Positions 9,354 through 17,658 of a stretch of DNA of 64,000 nucleotides are shown here, piece by piece. The notes under the pieces were generated by a model, which saw only the letters and a list, made by a program, of their open reading frames with translations, searched no databases and was not told the DNA's origin. This DNA comes from an uncultured Cellvibrio sp. (GTDB lineage: Bacteria > Pseudomonadota > Gammaproteobacteria > Pseudomonadales > Cellvibrionaceae). A program made the translations under genes and the position numbers. The stretch covers positions 46,180 through 110,179 of the forward strand of contig CAMLML010000001.1 in the NCBI GenBank assembly GCA_946481095.1, written 5' to 3'. The first letter of the stretch is position 1, and every line of letters starts with the position of its first letter.

Positions 9354-10283
9354 GTGAAATACGCCTTTGTTCTTTTGTTAGGTCCTGGACAAACTGAAAT
9401 GGACCGACTTGTGGATCTGATAAGGTCCCTGAATGCGAATCAGCCCGATTTAAAAGATAATGCTTATTTTGTTGCAGTAAATGATGGAAATAATCTTCTC
9501 GATCAGTTGGATATATATCGAAATTCGTTTAATCAATTTTATCTAATTGAAAATCCGTTGTTTGGAAAATCCAAAATTCTGTTTGATCGCCATGTGTCAG
9601 GAATGATCGCAGGGTTCGAATTTGTTGCCAAACAACTCAAAGTCGATTTTGTTATCAAATTGGATACGGATGTCTTATGTATAAATTCCTTTTCAGAAAG
9701 ACTTGAGCGCTATTTTTCAGATCACCCTGATGTTGGTATCGCAGGAACCTATCTTACATGGCCAGCGGGATTGTCGAGAAAAGATACTTTTGTTGATTGG
9801 GCTTCGCGTATTGAAAATGTACATAAAAAGCCCTTCATTAAGAATCTTGCGATCGCAATTGTGACTGGAAAATGGTCCTCTATTCCATGTCATTTTTTGA
9901 GGAAAAAGATATTTAAATCTGCAATTGATTATGGCTATCAGTACGGTCAACATGTTATGGGTGGATCTTATGCTGTGTCAGCTAAATTAATCGATCAGTG
10001 GTATGCCAGAGGATATCTGCAATACCCGGAACTTTTTGAACGAAGTTATTTGGGTGAAGATACAGCAATTTCATTGTTGGTGTTTGCTGCCGGTTATCAA
10101 TTGGGTTGTTTTAATGCAAAAGGAGAAGTGTTTGGTGTCTGGTATCGGCAGCCTGAAAAATCACCGCGTGAATTGTATGAAATGGGATATGCATTGATTC
10201 ACAGTATTAAGGATCAAGACGCCCAGCGAGAAATGCAGTTGCGCAACAGCTACCGATTATTGCATCAGCCTGTTGGAAACTAA
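9354..10283 (+). CDS. Putative GT-A glycosyltransferase
   Basis: The product (309 residues from this start) has KYAFVLLLGPG at the N-terminus, FVIKLDTDVLC near residue 105 and GGSYAVSAKLID further on. The DTD in KLDTD is the DxD-like metal and nucleotide-sugar site of GT-A enzymes, and GEDTAISLL resembles the acidic catalytic region. I therefore read it as a cytoplasmic sugar transferase for the exopolysaccharide, though the family is not one I can name. In-frame starts exist at 9321 (TTG) and 9333 (ATG). GTG at 9354 is preferred because GAGGAA lies six bases upstream and the protein then begins directly with the first beta strand. Confidence 0.6.
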   Translation: MKYAFVLLLGPGQTEMDRLVDLIRSLNANQPDLKDNAYFVAVNDGNNLLDQLDIYRNSFNQFYLIENPLFGKSKILFDRHVSGMIAGFEFVAKQLKVDFVIKLDTDVLCINSFSERLERYFSDHPDVGIAGTYLTWPAGLSRKDTFVDWASRIENVHKKPFIKNLAIAIVTGKWSSIPCHFLRKKIFKSAIDYGYQYGQHVMGGSYAVSAKLIDQWYARGYLQYPELFERSYLGEDTAISLLVFAAGYQLGCFNAKGEVFGVWYRQPEKSPRELYEMGYALIHSIKDQDAQREMQLRNSYRLLHQPVGN

Positions 10284-10327
10284 TATAAAAGACCTATGTC
10301 AGGCATTTACTAAAAGAATGTTTTTTT

Positions 10328-11527
10328 ATGAACAAACATAAACTTTTGCTCTGTTTACCCGATTGCCCATTTCCCGTCAGACGAAATGGGCTCTCCATTC
10401 GATGGGCGCCATTAATTCAACATTTCAGTAAAACTTTCGATATTGATTTGCTTGTTATTTCTCCTGCGGTAATAAGCAACGAAGATCTGGAAGCGTGTAA
10501 AGAGTTTTGTATAACAGTAAATAACTATGTGAAAAAAAGCAGTGTTCGCGTACCGGTAGTTACCAAAATATATACAAGATTGATTTCATTTGTTCCAGGG
10601 ACTACGCCATTTGATTTTGTTTACTACAATCAATGGGAGTTAAATGATTTTTTTAAAAAACATTACGCTTCTATGCATTATGATTTGATCATTGCAGTCT
10701 CCAAAACTTTTGTGCCGATGATACGTCAGTTTGCGTCCTATAAAAGACTTACTCTGGATGTGATTGATTCGTCATATGCTTTGAAATTGAGAGAAGCGAA
10801 AAGCATCGTTGATCAAATAGATGCATGGTTGATTAGGTTCTGGGAGCAGAAAATGCTACGAAGTGTAGACTGCTCCAGTTTTATTTCAGTTCTTGATCGG
10901 GAGCTAAGTTGCGGTACTCATATTGATTCCGATAGGGTATTGGTTATACCTAACGGTGTTTATTTAAATGATTTGGATCTTGATAATCGAATTGATTTTG
11001 GTGGGCCAACGATTGGGTTTTTAGGTAACATGAGCTATGGCCCTAATATTCAGGCCGCTCTTCGCTTATATAAGTTGTACAAAAAAGTCCAGGATTCTCT
11101 ACCCAATCTTAAGATGGTTGTTATTGGACGCGATCCGGTTGCTGATATTTCTGAATTGAGCGCTGACGCCGGAGTTATCGTTACCGGGACGATCGATAAT
11201 ATAGGGCCATATGTCAATAGTATTGATTTGTTTGTTTTTGGTATGCAAATTGGAAGCGGCCAACAAAATAAACTTCTTGATGCTATGGCTGCAAAAAAAC
11301 CAGTCATTACCACTACCCTGGGTAATAGTGGTGTTAATGCGGTCGATAGGCAGAGTGTCGTAATTGCTGATACTGATCAGGAAATTGAAAGCGCTATTCT
11401 GGAATTGATGCAGTCGATTGAAAAAAGAAAATACATTGGTGAGCAAGGATATAAATTTGTTATGCAAACATATTCCTGGGATGAGATTTTTAAGAAGTTT
11501 GACATGAGTATTTTTTCAGTGAATTAA
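10328..11527 (+). CDS. Glycosyltransferase, Stp1-like, of the exosortase A locus
   Basis: The 399-residue protein begins KLLLCLPDCPFPVRRNGLSIRW, the arrangement of basic residues and proline seen in sugar transferases of exosortase A loci. Its donor domain carries VLVIPNGVYLNDLDLD, GGPTIGFLGNMSYGPNIQA, KMVVIGRDP, VIVTGTIDNI and a short LLDAMAAKKPVITT region in place of the acidic motif. The MSYGPNIQA segment is typical of this subfamily, in which the phosphate loop follows GNM. It likely adds one of the backbone sugars. A 44-base gap separates it from the upstream gene and 84 bases from the next. It is transcribed with them on the plus strand. Confidence 0.82.
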   Translation: MNKHKLLLCLPDCPFPVRRNGLSIRWAPLIQHFSKTFDIDLLVISPAVISNEDLEACKEFCITVNNYVKKSSVRVPVVTKIYTRLISFVPGTTPFDFVYYNQWELNDFFKKHYASMHYDLIIAVSKTFVPMIRQFASYKRLTLDVIDSSYALKLREAKSIVDQIDAWLIRFWEQKMLRSVDCSSFISVLDRELSCGTHIDSDRVLVIPNGVYLNDLDLDNRIDFGGPTIGFLGNMSYGPNIQAALRLYKLYKKVQDSLPNLKMVVIGRDPVADISELSADAGVIVTGTIDNIGPYVNSIDLFVFGMQIGSGQQNKLLDAMAAKKPVITTTLGNSGVNAVDRQSVVIADTDQEIESAILELMQSIEKRKYIGEQGYKFVMQTYSWDEIFKKFDMSIFSVN

Positions 11528-11611
11528 TTCAGGCTATACAGAAGTTCCGTTTCCGGTTTATTTGTGTTGAGTGCTAACTTGTGAGTTACTGCTATAGGTT
11601 TGGAGAATAAA

Positions 11612-12760
11612 ATGCTGCTCTTTTTGTTTTGGATTCTTGCGATTGCGTCAGTTTATAGCTATTTCATCTACCCTCTCATTTTAATTCTGGTAAAAAAATA
11701 TCGCGGCAGTAAAAATATTTCAGCTGCAGAGTTGGATCCTCAATCAGCGCCTGCTATCTCGTTGATTGTGACTGCCTACAATGAAGAGCGGCGTATTCGG
11801 GAAAAAATTGAGAACAGCCTATCGCTTGATTATGACAAGCGTAAGTTGGAGATTATTGTCGCATCCGATTGTTCGGATGATTTGACTGACGACATAGTGC
11901 AGGAATACGCCGATAAAGGTATTAAATTGGTTCGGGCGCAGGAGCGGCTCGGAAAAGAGAATGCTCAGTTAACTGCAATCAGGGAAGCAAAAGGTGAGAT
12001 ATTGATTTTCTCTGATACTGCGACACAAATTCCTGAAGACGCTTTGTGGAAAATGGTAGGTTATTTTTCAGATCCGGAAATTGGGGCAGTTTCCAGTGAA
12101 GACCGATTCATTAGCAAAGATGGTTCGGTAGCGGGTGAAGGGGCTTATGTAAAATATGAAATGTGGTTGCGTCGTCAGGAATCGGAATTGTCCGGATTGG
12201 TGGGTTTGAGTGGATCTTTTTTTGCCGCGCGAAAAACGATTTGTCAGGAGTGGGATATACATTCACCCAGTGATTTTAATACTGCGTTAAATGCTGCCAA
12301 GGCAGGATTGCGAGCAATCAGTGCCAGCGATGTTTTGGGTTTTTATACGGATTTACAAGATCCCGCCAAAGAATACCAAAGAAAAATTCGTACCGTTATT
12401 CGCGGCATGACGGGCTTGTCCCGTCATGCTGAAGTGATGAGCCTTGCCAAGTTTGGTTTTTTTGCAGTGCAGGTTATTTCCCACAAATTAATGCGTTGGT
12501 TGTCACCGTTATTTTTTATCGCCTTCTTTTTAATTTCAGCGATGTTAGCTAACGATGGTGTCTTTTACGGTTTGATTTTTATTGCGCAGCTGGCATTTTA
12601 TGGTGTGGCATTAGTCGCGCATTTTTTACCGGGTTTGCGACGCTTGGCGTTGGTCAAACTGGTTTATTTTTTTGTTCAGGTACACGTTGCATTATTTGAT
12701 GCAGCCCTGAAGTTTTTGGCGGGACAGAGAATGACAACATGGAAGCCTTCCGCGCGTTAA
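11612..12760 (+). CDS. Glycosyltransferase family 2, membrane-anchored
   Basis: The protein has 382 residues. An N-terminal membrane helix (LFLFWILAIASVYSYFIYPLIL) precedes a GT-A domain with ISLIVTAYNEERRIREKIENS, EIIVASDCSDDLTD and ILIFSDTATQIPEDAL (DTA in the DxD position). It then has GAVSSEDRFIS, a QxxRW-like region around RKIRTVIRGMTGL, and three C-terminal membrane segments. This layout is that of processive or polyprenyl-linked GT2 enzymes. ATG 11612 is preceded by GGAG at 11602-11605. The last 22 bases overlap the start of the DegT-like gene, which indicates tight coupling. Confidence 0.88.
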   Translation: MLLFLFWILAIASVYSYFIYPLILILVKKYRGSKNISAAELDPQSAPAISLIVTAYNEERRIREKIENSLSLDYDKRKLEIIVASDCSDDLTDDIVQEYADKGIKLVRAQERLGKENAQLTAIREAKGEILIFSDTATQIPEDALWKMVGYFSDPEIGAVSSEDRFISKDGSVAGEGAYVKYEMWLRRQESELSGLVGLSGSFFAARKTICQEWDIHSPSDFNTALNAAKAGLRAISASDVLGFYTDLQDPAKEYQRKIRTVIRGMTGLSRHAEVMSLAKFGFFAVQVISHKLMRWLSPLFFIAFFLISAMLANDGVFYGLIFIAQLAFYGVALVAHFLPGLRRLALVKLVYFFVQVHVALFDAALKFLAGQRMTTWKPSAR

Positions 12761-13875
12761 TTCGCGGTGATTTATCACCGGCTGGAAATCCCGTATTGAT
12801 CAAGACTGCTGATCCGGTTGAGCAGTTGTTTGATCATAGTGATTACACCATTTCCTGGCTCGATTCCGGCACTTCAGCCTTGGCCTTGGCGTTAATGGAT
12901 TGCAAGCTTCGTGCAGATTCTGTATCTAATCCGCAAGTGATTATCCCGGGTTATTGTTGCCCTGATCTGGTTGCTGCCGCCCTTTATGCAGGTGTTGAGC
13001 CTTTGGTTGTTGATATTGGTGAAGATGATCCCGGTTACGATTTAATGCAATTGGCAGATGCGATTGGCGACAGGGTAATTGCTATTATTGCGGTGAATTT
13101 TTTGGGCGTGAAAGAAAATCTGGATGCAATCCGGAAATTGATTACGCAGCGAAATATAAAAATAATTGAAGATAATGCGCAGTGGTTTCCTGAAAATGCC
13201 GGACAAACATTCAACTCTGATTATGTGATCTTTTCTTTTGGCCGGGGAAAACCCGTGAGCTTGTTGACAGGCGGTGCCTTGCTTGCAAAAACAGCACTAA
13301 TTAATTCGGTCCAGCAACAAAATACCTCTGCGTCGGCGTTTAAATATCAACTTAAAGTCAGAGCTTATAACTTTCTTTTGAACCCCCTGGCTTATTATTG
13401 TTTAAATCGCATGCCTTTTATTCATTTGGGGGAAACAAGACTGGATTTGCATCAACACATCAATCCTATGTTGGTAACAGCTCGGAAATTGCTGGCTGTA
13501 AATCTGCAGGCACATTATCAACGCAGTGAAAAAATTGCAGACGACTACCAGCAGTGGTTTGTCGGGATACAACATCTATCGGGAGTTAATACTGAGCGTA
13601 AAGGAAGATTGTTACGTTATCCTTTGTTGTTAAAAAACCAATCGCAGCGTGATGATATTTTTGGTCAATTACATGCTGCCGGATTGGGTGCCTCCTTGAT
13701 GTATAAACAGGAATTGAATCATATAGAAGGTGTGGCCGATAAAATAATGATTCATTCTCCGCTCCTGAATGCGCGATCCTTTTCCCGACGATTACTGACC
13801 CTGCCTGTGCATCAATATGTTGATAGCAACAGATCGGAAATAATAAAGAAGATAATATTTTCCTGCTTGAATTAA
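12739..13875 (+). CDS. DegT/DnrJ/EryC1/StrS-family PLP-dependent enzyme
   Basis: This 378-residue protein has the DegT-fold landmarks: SGTSALALALMDC (phosphate-binding turn), VIIPGYCCPDLVAAALYAGVEPLVVDI, IIEDNAQWFP (the Asp that pairs with the pyridine nitrogen) and FSFGRGKPVSLLTGGALL, in which the Lys of SFxxxK is the expected Schiff-base residue. The family transaminates or dehydrates keto-sugars attached to nucleotides. It probably makes an amino sugar used by the transferases next to it. It overlaps the GT2 gene by 22 bases and ends 13 bases from the convergent xrtA gene. Sequence outside the motifs is divergent from well-known sugar aminotransferases, so the substrate is open. Confidence 0.82.
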   Translation: MEAFRALIRGDLSPAGNPVLIKTADPVEQLFDHSDYTISWLDSGTSALALALMDCKLRADSVSNPQVIIPGYCCPDLVAAALYAGVEPLVVDIGEDDPGYDLMQLADAIGDRVIAIIAVNFLGVKENLDAIRKLITQRNIKIIEDNAQWFPENAGQTFNSDYVIFSFGRGKPVSLLTGGALLAKTALINSVQQQNTSASAFKYQLKVRAYNFLLNPLAYYCLNRMPFIHLGETRLDLHQHINPMLVTARKLLAVNLQAHYQRSEKIADDYQQWFVGIQHLSGVNTERKGRLLRYPLLLKNQSQRDDIFGQLHAAGLGASLMYKQELNHIEGVADKIMIHSPLLNARSFSRRLLTLPVHQYVDSNRSEIIKKIIFSCLN

Positions 13876-13888
13876 GTTTTGAAATTAT

Positions 13889-15283
13889 TTACCAGATAGC
13901 ATCAAGTTTTTGCATGGCAATCAATTCTTGTTTGCAGTCTGATTGGCATTTACTTTGAGCGACCCACAAGCCGAAGTAAGGTTGATTGAATAATCTGGCT
14001 GGTATTTGTAATAACTTGGCCTCGTAATAATCGGGGGTGCTGAATGATCCCACCTGAAATTTATGAATCAACAACACCTTTGTTTGATTATTTCGGGCTT
14101 CCAGAATTTCTGCATGGCTTTGGGTAATTCCGGTTGCTTTTTCCAATGATCGCCAATGCACAGGGTTATATAAACTACCGATAAACGGCACTATTTTTTC
14201 CTGTTTGTTTTTAGGAGTTGATACTGACAAGTTGAGATCAATCGCAATATTGTCCAATAGAATTCTTTGCTTGTAGTGGTGATCCGCGAGCGGTAATTGG
14301 ATTTGGAGTTCGGGTTCTGCTGGTTGTTGATTATCGACAAAAGGGGATTTAATCGGGTTATTGGTTGTGTCAAAAGGTGTGGCGAAATAGATGGCCGGCC
14401 CGGTGAGTGCCGTAACAAAAAATATCCATGACCCGTTTGTTTGAATGCCCAGCGGCGGCCAGTTTTTTGGGTATTGGCGACAAGCCAATAATGCTGGAAA
14501 TAAAATACAAACAAATAATGTCCAGCCAAAAAATTCGTGGTCGCGCACAAGACTGTGTTGCATTTCAGTGTAATAACCTATCAACACAATAATGATAATC
14601 CGCAACCAGTTGGTGAACAGGCCAAGTAAGGCGGCGACAATAAAAATACTGATTTTTGTTTTTAAGCTGTAGGGATTAATCAGGCAAAGTAAATAGGCAA
14701 TCAATAATGAAATGATGAAATAACGCAAGCCGGAACAACCATCGGCAATCACAATCGTTCCCCATGGCGTCATGAACTGATTATCCTGAATGTGCAATGT
14801 CAAATCGGTATAACCAAGCACCAACGCAACGACTTTGCTGCTCAGTGTTACCAAAATTTCAGTGAGTATAGTCCATATAGGTAAAGCAAAAATAAACAGT
14901 GTTAGCAAGGGAATCAATGCTATTGCAACGCGCCATCCAAAAAAACCGGCTATCAACAATCCGTAATTATTGAGTGCGAAAATATAACCGGGAAGTTGCA
15001 AATTACCCAATTGCGTAAAACACCAGGCGACCGAATTCAATAGCAAAGCAATAGATAAAATCCAGGTTGGGGAGTGAGTATTGATCTGGATGTAAAAATC
15101 TTGTCGCCAGATAAAAAAGATAAATAAAGCGAGGCAAGCAAATCCATGACTCAAGGCTTGATCCCATTTTTGCCATTCATGAATCAGTGTGATGCTGCTG
15201 GGATAGGTAATGGCTGCACAGAACAACAGCAGCAGCAGAATCAGTAGATTATTTTTCTTTTGGGAGAGTGTTAAAAATGACAT
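13889..15283 (-). CDS. xrtA: Exosortase A with C-terminal EpsI-like domain (XrtA)
   Basis: Counting from the ATG at 15283 the protein has 464 residues. The first 270 form about eight membrane helices and carry the exosortase catalytic set: Cys183 in ADGCSGLRY, Arg228 in TNWLRII and His249 in RDHEFFGW. Exosortases cleave PEP-CTERM tails of exported proteins at the inner membrane. The remaining 190 residues are a soluble domain (YNPVHWRSLEKATGI, then LLIHKFQVGSF) like EpsI/DUF3485, a fusion usual for XrtA. A second ATG in frame lies at 15307, and the two starts are joined by a hairpin. The gene is downstream of prsK, prsR and the Ser-rich lipoprotein on the same strand. Confidence 0.92.
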   Translation of the reverse strand: MSFLTLSQKKNNLLILLLLLFCAAITYPSSITLIHEWQKWDQALSHGFACLALFIFFIWRQDFYIQINTHSPTWILSIALLLNSVAWCFTQLGNLQLPGYIFALNNYGLLIAGFFGWRVAIALIPLLTLFIFALPIWTILTEILVTLSSKVVALVLGYTDLTLHIQDNQFMTPWGTIVIADGCSGLRYFIISLLIAYLLCLINPYSLKTKISIFIVAALLGLFTNWLRIIIIVLIGYYTEMQHSLVRDHEFFGWTLFVCILFPALLACRQYPKNWPPLGIQTNGSWIFFVTALTGPAIYFATPFDTTNNPIKSPFVDNQQPAEPELQIQLPLADHHYKQRILLDNIAIDLNLSVSTPKNKQEKIVPFIGSLYNPVHWRSLEKATGITQSHAEILEARNNQTKVLLIHKFQVGSFSTPDYYEAKLLQIPARLFNQPYFGLWVAQSKCQSDCKQELIAMQKLDAIW

Positions 15284-15307
15284 GGGGCACCTGTTCAGAT
15301 GCCCCAT
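15282..15307 (-). promoter_or_regulatory. Hairpin covering both candidate starts of xrtA
   Basis: An 8-bp perfect inverted repeat (ATGGGGCA at 15282-15289 and TGCCCCAT at 15300-15307, ten-base loop) spans the region. In the mRNA the 5' arm begins with the ATG of the longer start (15307) and the 3' arm ends in the first bases of the ATG of the shorter start (15283). The likely ribosome binding site AGGTG falls in the loop and arm. Folding would hide initiation at 15283. Whether it has a regulatory role is an inference. Confidence 0.5.
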
Positions 15308-15336
15308 TATAGTCAAACAGGATTATTGGTAGCGTT

Positions 15337-16029
15337 TTAATTAACAGTAACGAAACTGCTGTATAGCCCGGCTACGTCAAAGACAGCTATTTCAACAGTC
15401 ATGGTATCAACATAGTTACTCAGGCTGTAACTGGTAGTGGAGTTTCCGTTTATTTTGTAAATGGTATAGGTTGAGCTGCCCTCAGTGCGCACCCTGATGT
15501 CATAGCCACCGATTTCATCCAGTTCCAGATAGTTACCATTTTCCCTTTGTGTCGGGTGCGACCATTGAATGGTGACCGCTTTGGCTGCTGTGCTTGATGC
15601 TGTGGAAGATGAACTTCGGGAACTCGATGAGCTTCTGGAGCTTGATCTGGATATAGACGAACTTCTTGAACTGGATGATATGGAAGAACTTCTGCTTGAA
15701 CTTCTTGAGCTGGATATAGATGAGCTTCTTGAGCTGGATATCACAGCCTGGCTTGAGCTGGTCACTATAACTACAGGAGTTGAACTGGCCGCGACTGATA
15801 TAGCGGTAGAGCTGCTGACAACCGCGACTACAGACGCTGTGCTGGAGCTGGATCTGCTGGAAGATTGAGCCTGCCGGGAGCTGGATACAGAACTGGTCTC
15901 GACTGTAATGGTGCTGCTATTCACCGATACATCGGGTTTTTCGTTAACGGTTGGATCGTCGATTGACTGCGAGCCGCAAGCAGTCAACAAACTGGTAATC
16001 AACAGAATCTGGATAGACTTACTTAACAT
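15337..16029 (-). CDS. Poly-serine-linker lipoprotein with C-terminal Fn3-like domain
   Basis: A 230-residue product starts with a lipoprotein signal, lipobox LLTAC, so it is probably anchored in the outer membrane. Residues from about 35 to 150 are a low-complexity linker of Ser, Arg, Thr and Val, the kind of Ser-rich linker widespread in Cellvibrio secreted enzymes. About 75 C-terminal residues (IQWSHPTQRENG, DEIGGYDIRV, MTVEIAVFDVAG) have the strand pattern of a fibronectin type III domain. It lies between prsR and xrtA on their strand, 20 bases before xrtA. A link to the exosortase system is inferred from position. It has no PEP-CTERM tail. Start ATG 16029 is chosen over GTG 16038 because the signal peptide then starts normally. 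Confidence 0.8.
   Translation of the reverse strand: MLSKSIQILLITSLLTACGSQSIDDPTVNEKPDVSVNSSTITVETSSVSSSRQAQSSSRSSSSTASVVAVVSSSTAISVAASSTPVVIVTSSSQAVISSSRSSSISSSRSSSRSSSISSSSRSSSISRSSSRSSSSSRSSSSTASSTAAKAVTIQWSHPTQRENGNYLELDEIGGYDIRVRTEGSSTYTIYKINGNSTTSYSLSNYVDTMTVEIAVFDVAGLYSSFVTVN
15600..15760. repeat. Low-complexity repeats encoding the serine linker
   Basis: Near-repeats of short units (for example GAGCTTCTTGAGCTGGAT and variants such as GAACTTCTTGAGCTGGAT) recur through this stretch. They encode Ser-Ser-Ser-Arg and Ser-Ser-Ile units on the minus strand. Such sequence is prone to slippage, so linker length is likely to vary between strains. Confidence 0.75.
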
Positions 16030-16070
16030 AATTGACACCGTGATACATCTGCGAGTGTGAAAAACATAAC

Positions 16071-16107
16071 CACATGAGGGTTCGTTATCTTGCCAACGAA
16101 CTATGTG
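16071..16107. promoter_or_regulatory. Interrupted inverted repeat upstream of the lipoprotein gene
   Basis: GTTCGTT (16080-16086) and AACGAAC (16095-16101) form a 7-bp inverted repeat, flanked by CACAT (16071-16075) and ATGTG (16103-16107) in the same symmetry. It stands about 42 bases upstream of the start at 16029 and could be an operator or a leader hairpin. A second short palindrome, ATCACA-AA-TGTGAT, lies at 16189-16202. Confidence 0.35.
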
Positions 16108-16266
16108 TGAACCTGAATCTATGTTTAGCAGTTATAAATTTTATTACGCGGATTCTGCAGTATTTCTTTCAGAATTTTCGATTGGTTCATCACAAATGTG
16201 ATAGGTTCGACAAAATCACTGTGCAAGTTATATGCGTTTTGGTTATGAGGTATGCGGCGCCTGGGT

Positions 16267-17652
16267 TCAGGTGCCGTCTTTGGCATCATTTTCATTGAGT
16301 TCGCTGGCCAGTGGCATATCAAATTTCTTGAGCAAATCGTAAAGGGTGGGTCTCGTAATACCCAATAATTTGGCCGCTGAAGAAAAGTTGTTGTCGGTCA
16401 TGCTTAATGCCCTTAACAAGGCATTGCGTTCCGCTTCCTGCCGTACATGGCGAAGATTCAGTGACAAATCCCCGGCCTCTTCCAAACCAAGGTCATCGCG
16501 CGTGATGTATTTACCCTCCGCCATAATCACTGCGCGTTTTATTTTGTTTTCCATTTCACGAATATTGCCCGGCCAGTCGTAATTTTCGATGGCCGCCAGA
16601 GCATCGGGTGTAAAGCCGGTTAATTGTTGACTGTATTCTTTGGCGAATCGCAATTTGAAATGGCGAGCCAGAAGCACCCGGTCGCCGATACGATTGCGCA
16701 AAGGTGGGATATTGATGGTCATCTCGCAGATACGGTAGAACAAATCTTCCCGGAATTTTCCATCCTTCACCATGGCTTCCAGATTTTTGTTGGTAGCGCA
16801 AATTACCCGTACATCAACAATGATTTCCTGCCTGCCGCCGACCCGTTCAATAACGCGCTGTTGTAAAAAACGCAGCAGCTTCGCTTGAAGATTAAGTGGC
16901 ATATCGCCGATTTCATCGAGAAAGAGCGTGCCTTCATTTGCGGTTTCCACTTTTCCCAGTGTGGTTTTATTGGCACCGGTGAAAGCTCCTTTTTCATAGC
17001 CAAAAAGTTCGCTTTCGATAAGATTCTCGGGGACGGCCGCACAGTTGATCGCCACAAACCGTTTATTTTTTCGCGGGCTGAGATTGTGAATAGCACGTGC
17101 CAACACTTCTTTGCCTGTACCGCTTTCACCCAACAGGGTACAGGTCACATTGGTAGGGGATATTTTTTCCAATTGACGACAAATTTTTAGCATCACACTG
17201 TCGTTGGTGATCAATCCTTCCAGCGGTTCCTGTTGTGAAAATTGCAAGCGTCGATTGACGTCTTCCAATTCAAAAATATGGAAGGCGCGCTGAACAATTA
17301 AATCCAGTGTGCCTGGATCTACCGGCTTTTGGCAAAAATCATAAGCGCCCATAGCGACTGCACGAATGGCATTTTCCTGATCAGTTTTGCCAGTCATGAC
17401 GATAATTTTGGTGTTGGGGGATATGCGCAAAATTTCCTGAATACATTTGAATCCCTCATCCACACCATCAGGATCCGGCGGTAACCCCAGGTCCTGAATG
17501 ACCACCTGGGCTTCATGCAGACGTAACGCAGTAATCGCCTCCTGACGATTATCAGCAAACACAGTTTCAAATTGATCAAAATGCCAACGCAACTGACTTT
17601 TGAGTCCCCGATCATCTTCGATTATTAGCAAGGTGGGTTTTTGATTGCTCAT
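16267..17652 (-). CDS. prsR: PrsR, sigma-54-dependent response regulator of the exosortase A system
   Basis: The 461-residue protein has a receiver domain (acidic pair at IIEDD, phosphoacceptor Asp54 in VVIQDLGLPPD, Lys in CQKPVDPG). Then comes an AAA+ sigma-54 activator domain: Walker A GESGTGKE, GAFTGA loop in KGAFTGANK, Walker B TLFLDEIGDMP, and R-fingers near RVGGRQEI. The C-terminus is a Fis-type helix-turn-helix (AAKLLGITRPTLYDLLKKF). PrsR-type proteins activate sigma-54 promoters of PEP-CTERM protein genes. It lies six bases after prsK and is surely co-transcribed with it. All motifs needed for activation are present. Confidence 0.93.
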   Translation of the reverse strand: MSNQKPTLLIIEDDRGLKSQLRWHFDQFETVFADNRQEAITALRLHEAQVVIQDLGLPPDPDGVDEGFKCIQEILRISPNTKIIVMTGKTDQENAIRAVAMGAYDFCQKPVDPGTLDLIVQRAFHIFELEDVNRRLQFSQQEPLEGLITNDSVMLKICRQLEKISPTNVTCTLLGESGTGKEVLARAIHNLSPRKNKRFVAINCAAVPENLIESELFGYEKGAFTGANKTTLGKVETANEGTLFLDEIGDMPLNLQAKLLRFLQQRVIERVGGRQEIIVDVRVICATNKNLEAMVKDGKFREDLFYRICEMTINIPPLRNRIGDRVLLARHFKLRFAKEYSQQLTGFTPDALAAIENYDWPGNIREMENKIKRAVIMAEGKYITRDDLGLEEAGDLSLNLRHVRQEAERNALLRALSMTDNNFSSAAKLLGITRPTLYDLLKKFDMPLASELNENDAKDGT

Positions 17653-17658
17653 GTCTTG

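Noticed and set aside
15569..15868. Plus-strand open frame rich in Leu, Glu and Asp
   Set aside because: It is the complement of the Ser-linker repeats of the lipoprotein gene. Its regularity comes from those repeats and there is no ribosome binding site.
16257..16275. GC-rich hairpin at the end of prsR as a terminator
   Set aside because: It overlaps the stop codon and is not followed by a T-run on the minus strand.
16074..16298. 74-codon plus-strand frame upstream of prsR's end
   Set aside because: Its amino-acid make-up (many Cys, Arg, His) looks non-coding and it runs into prsR.
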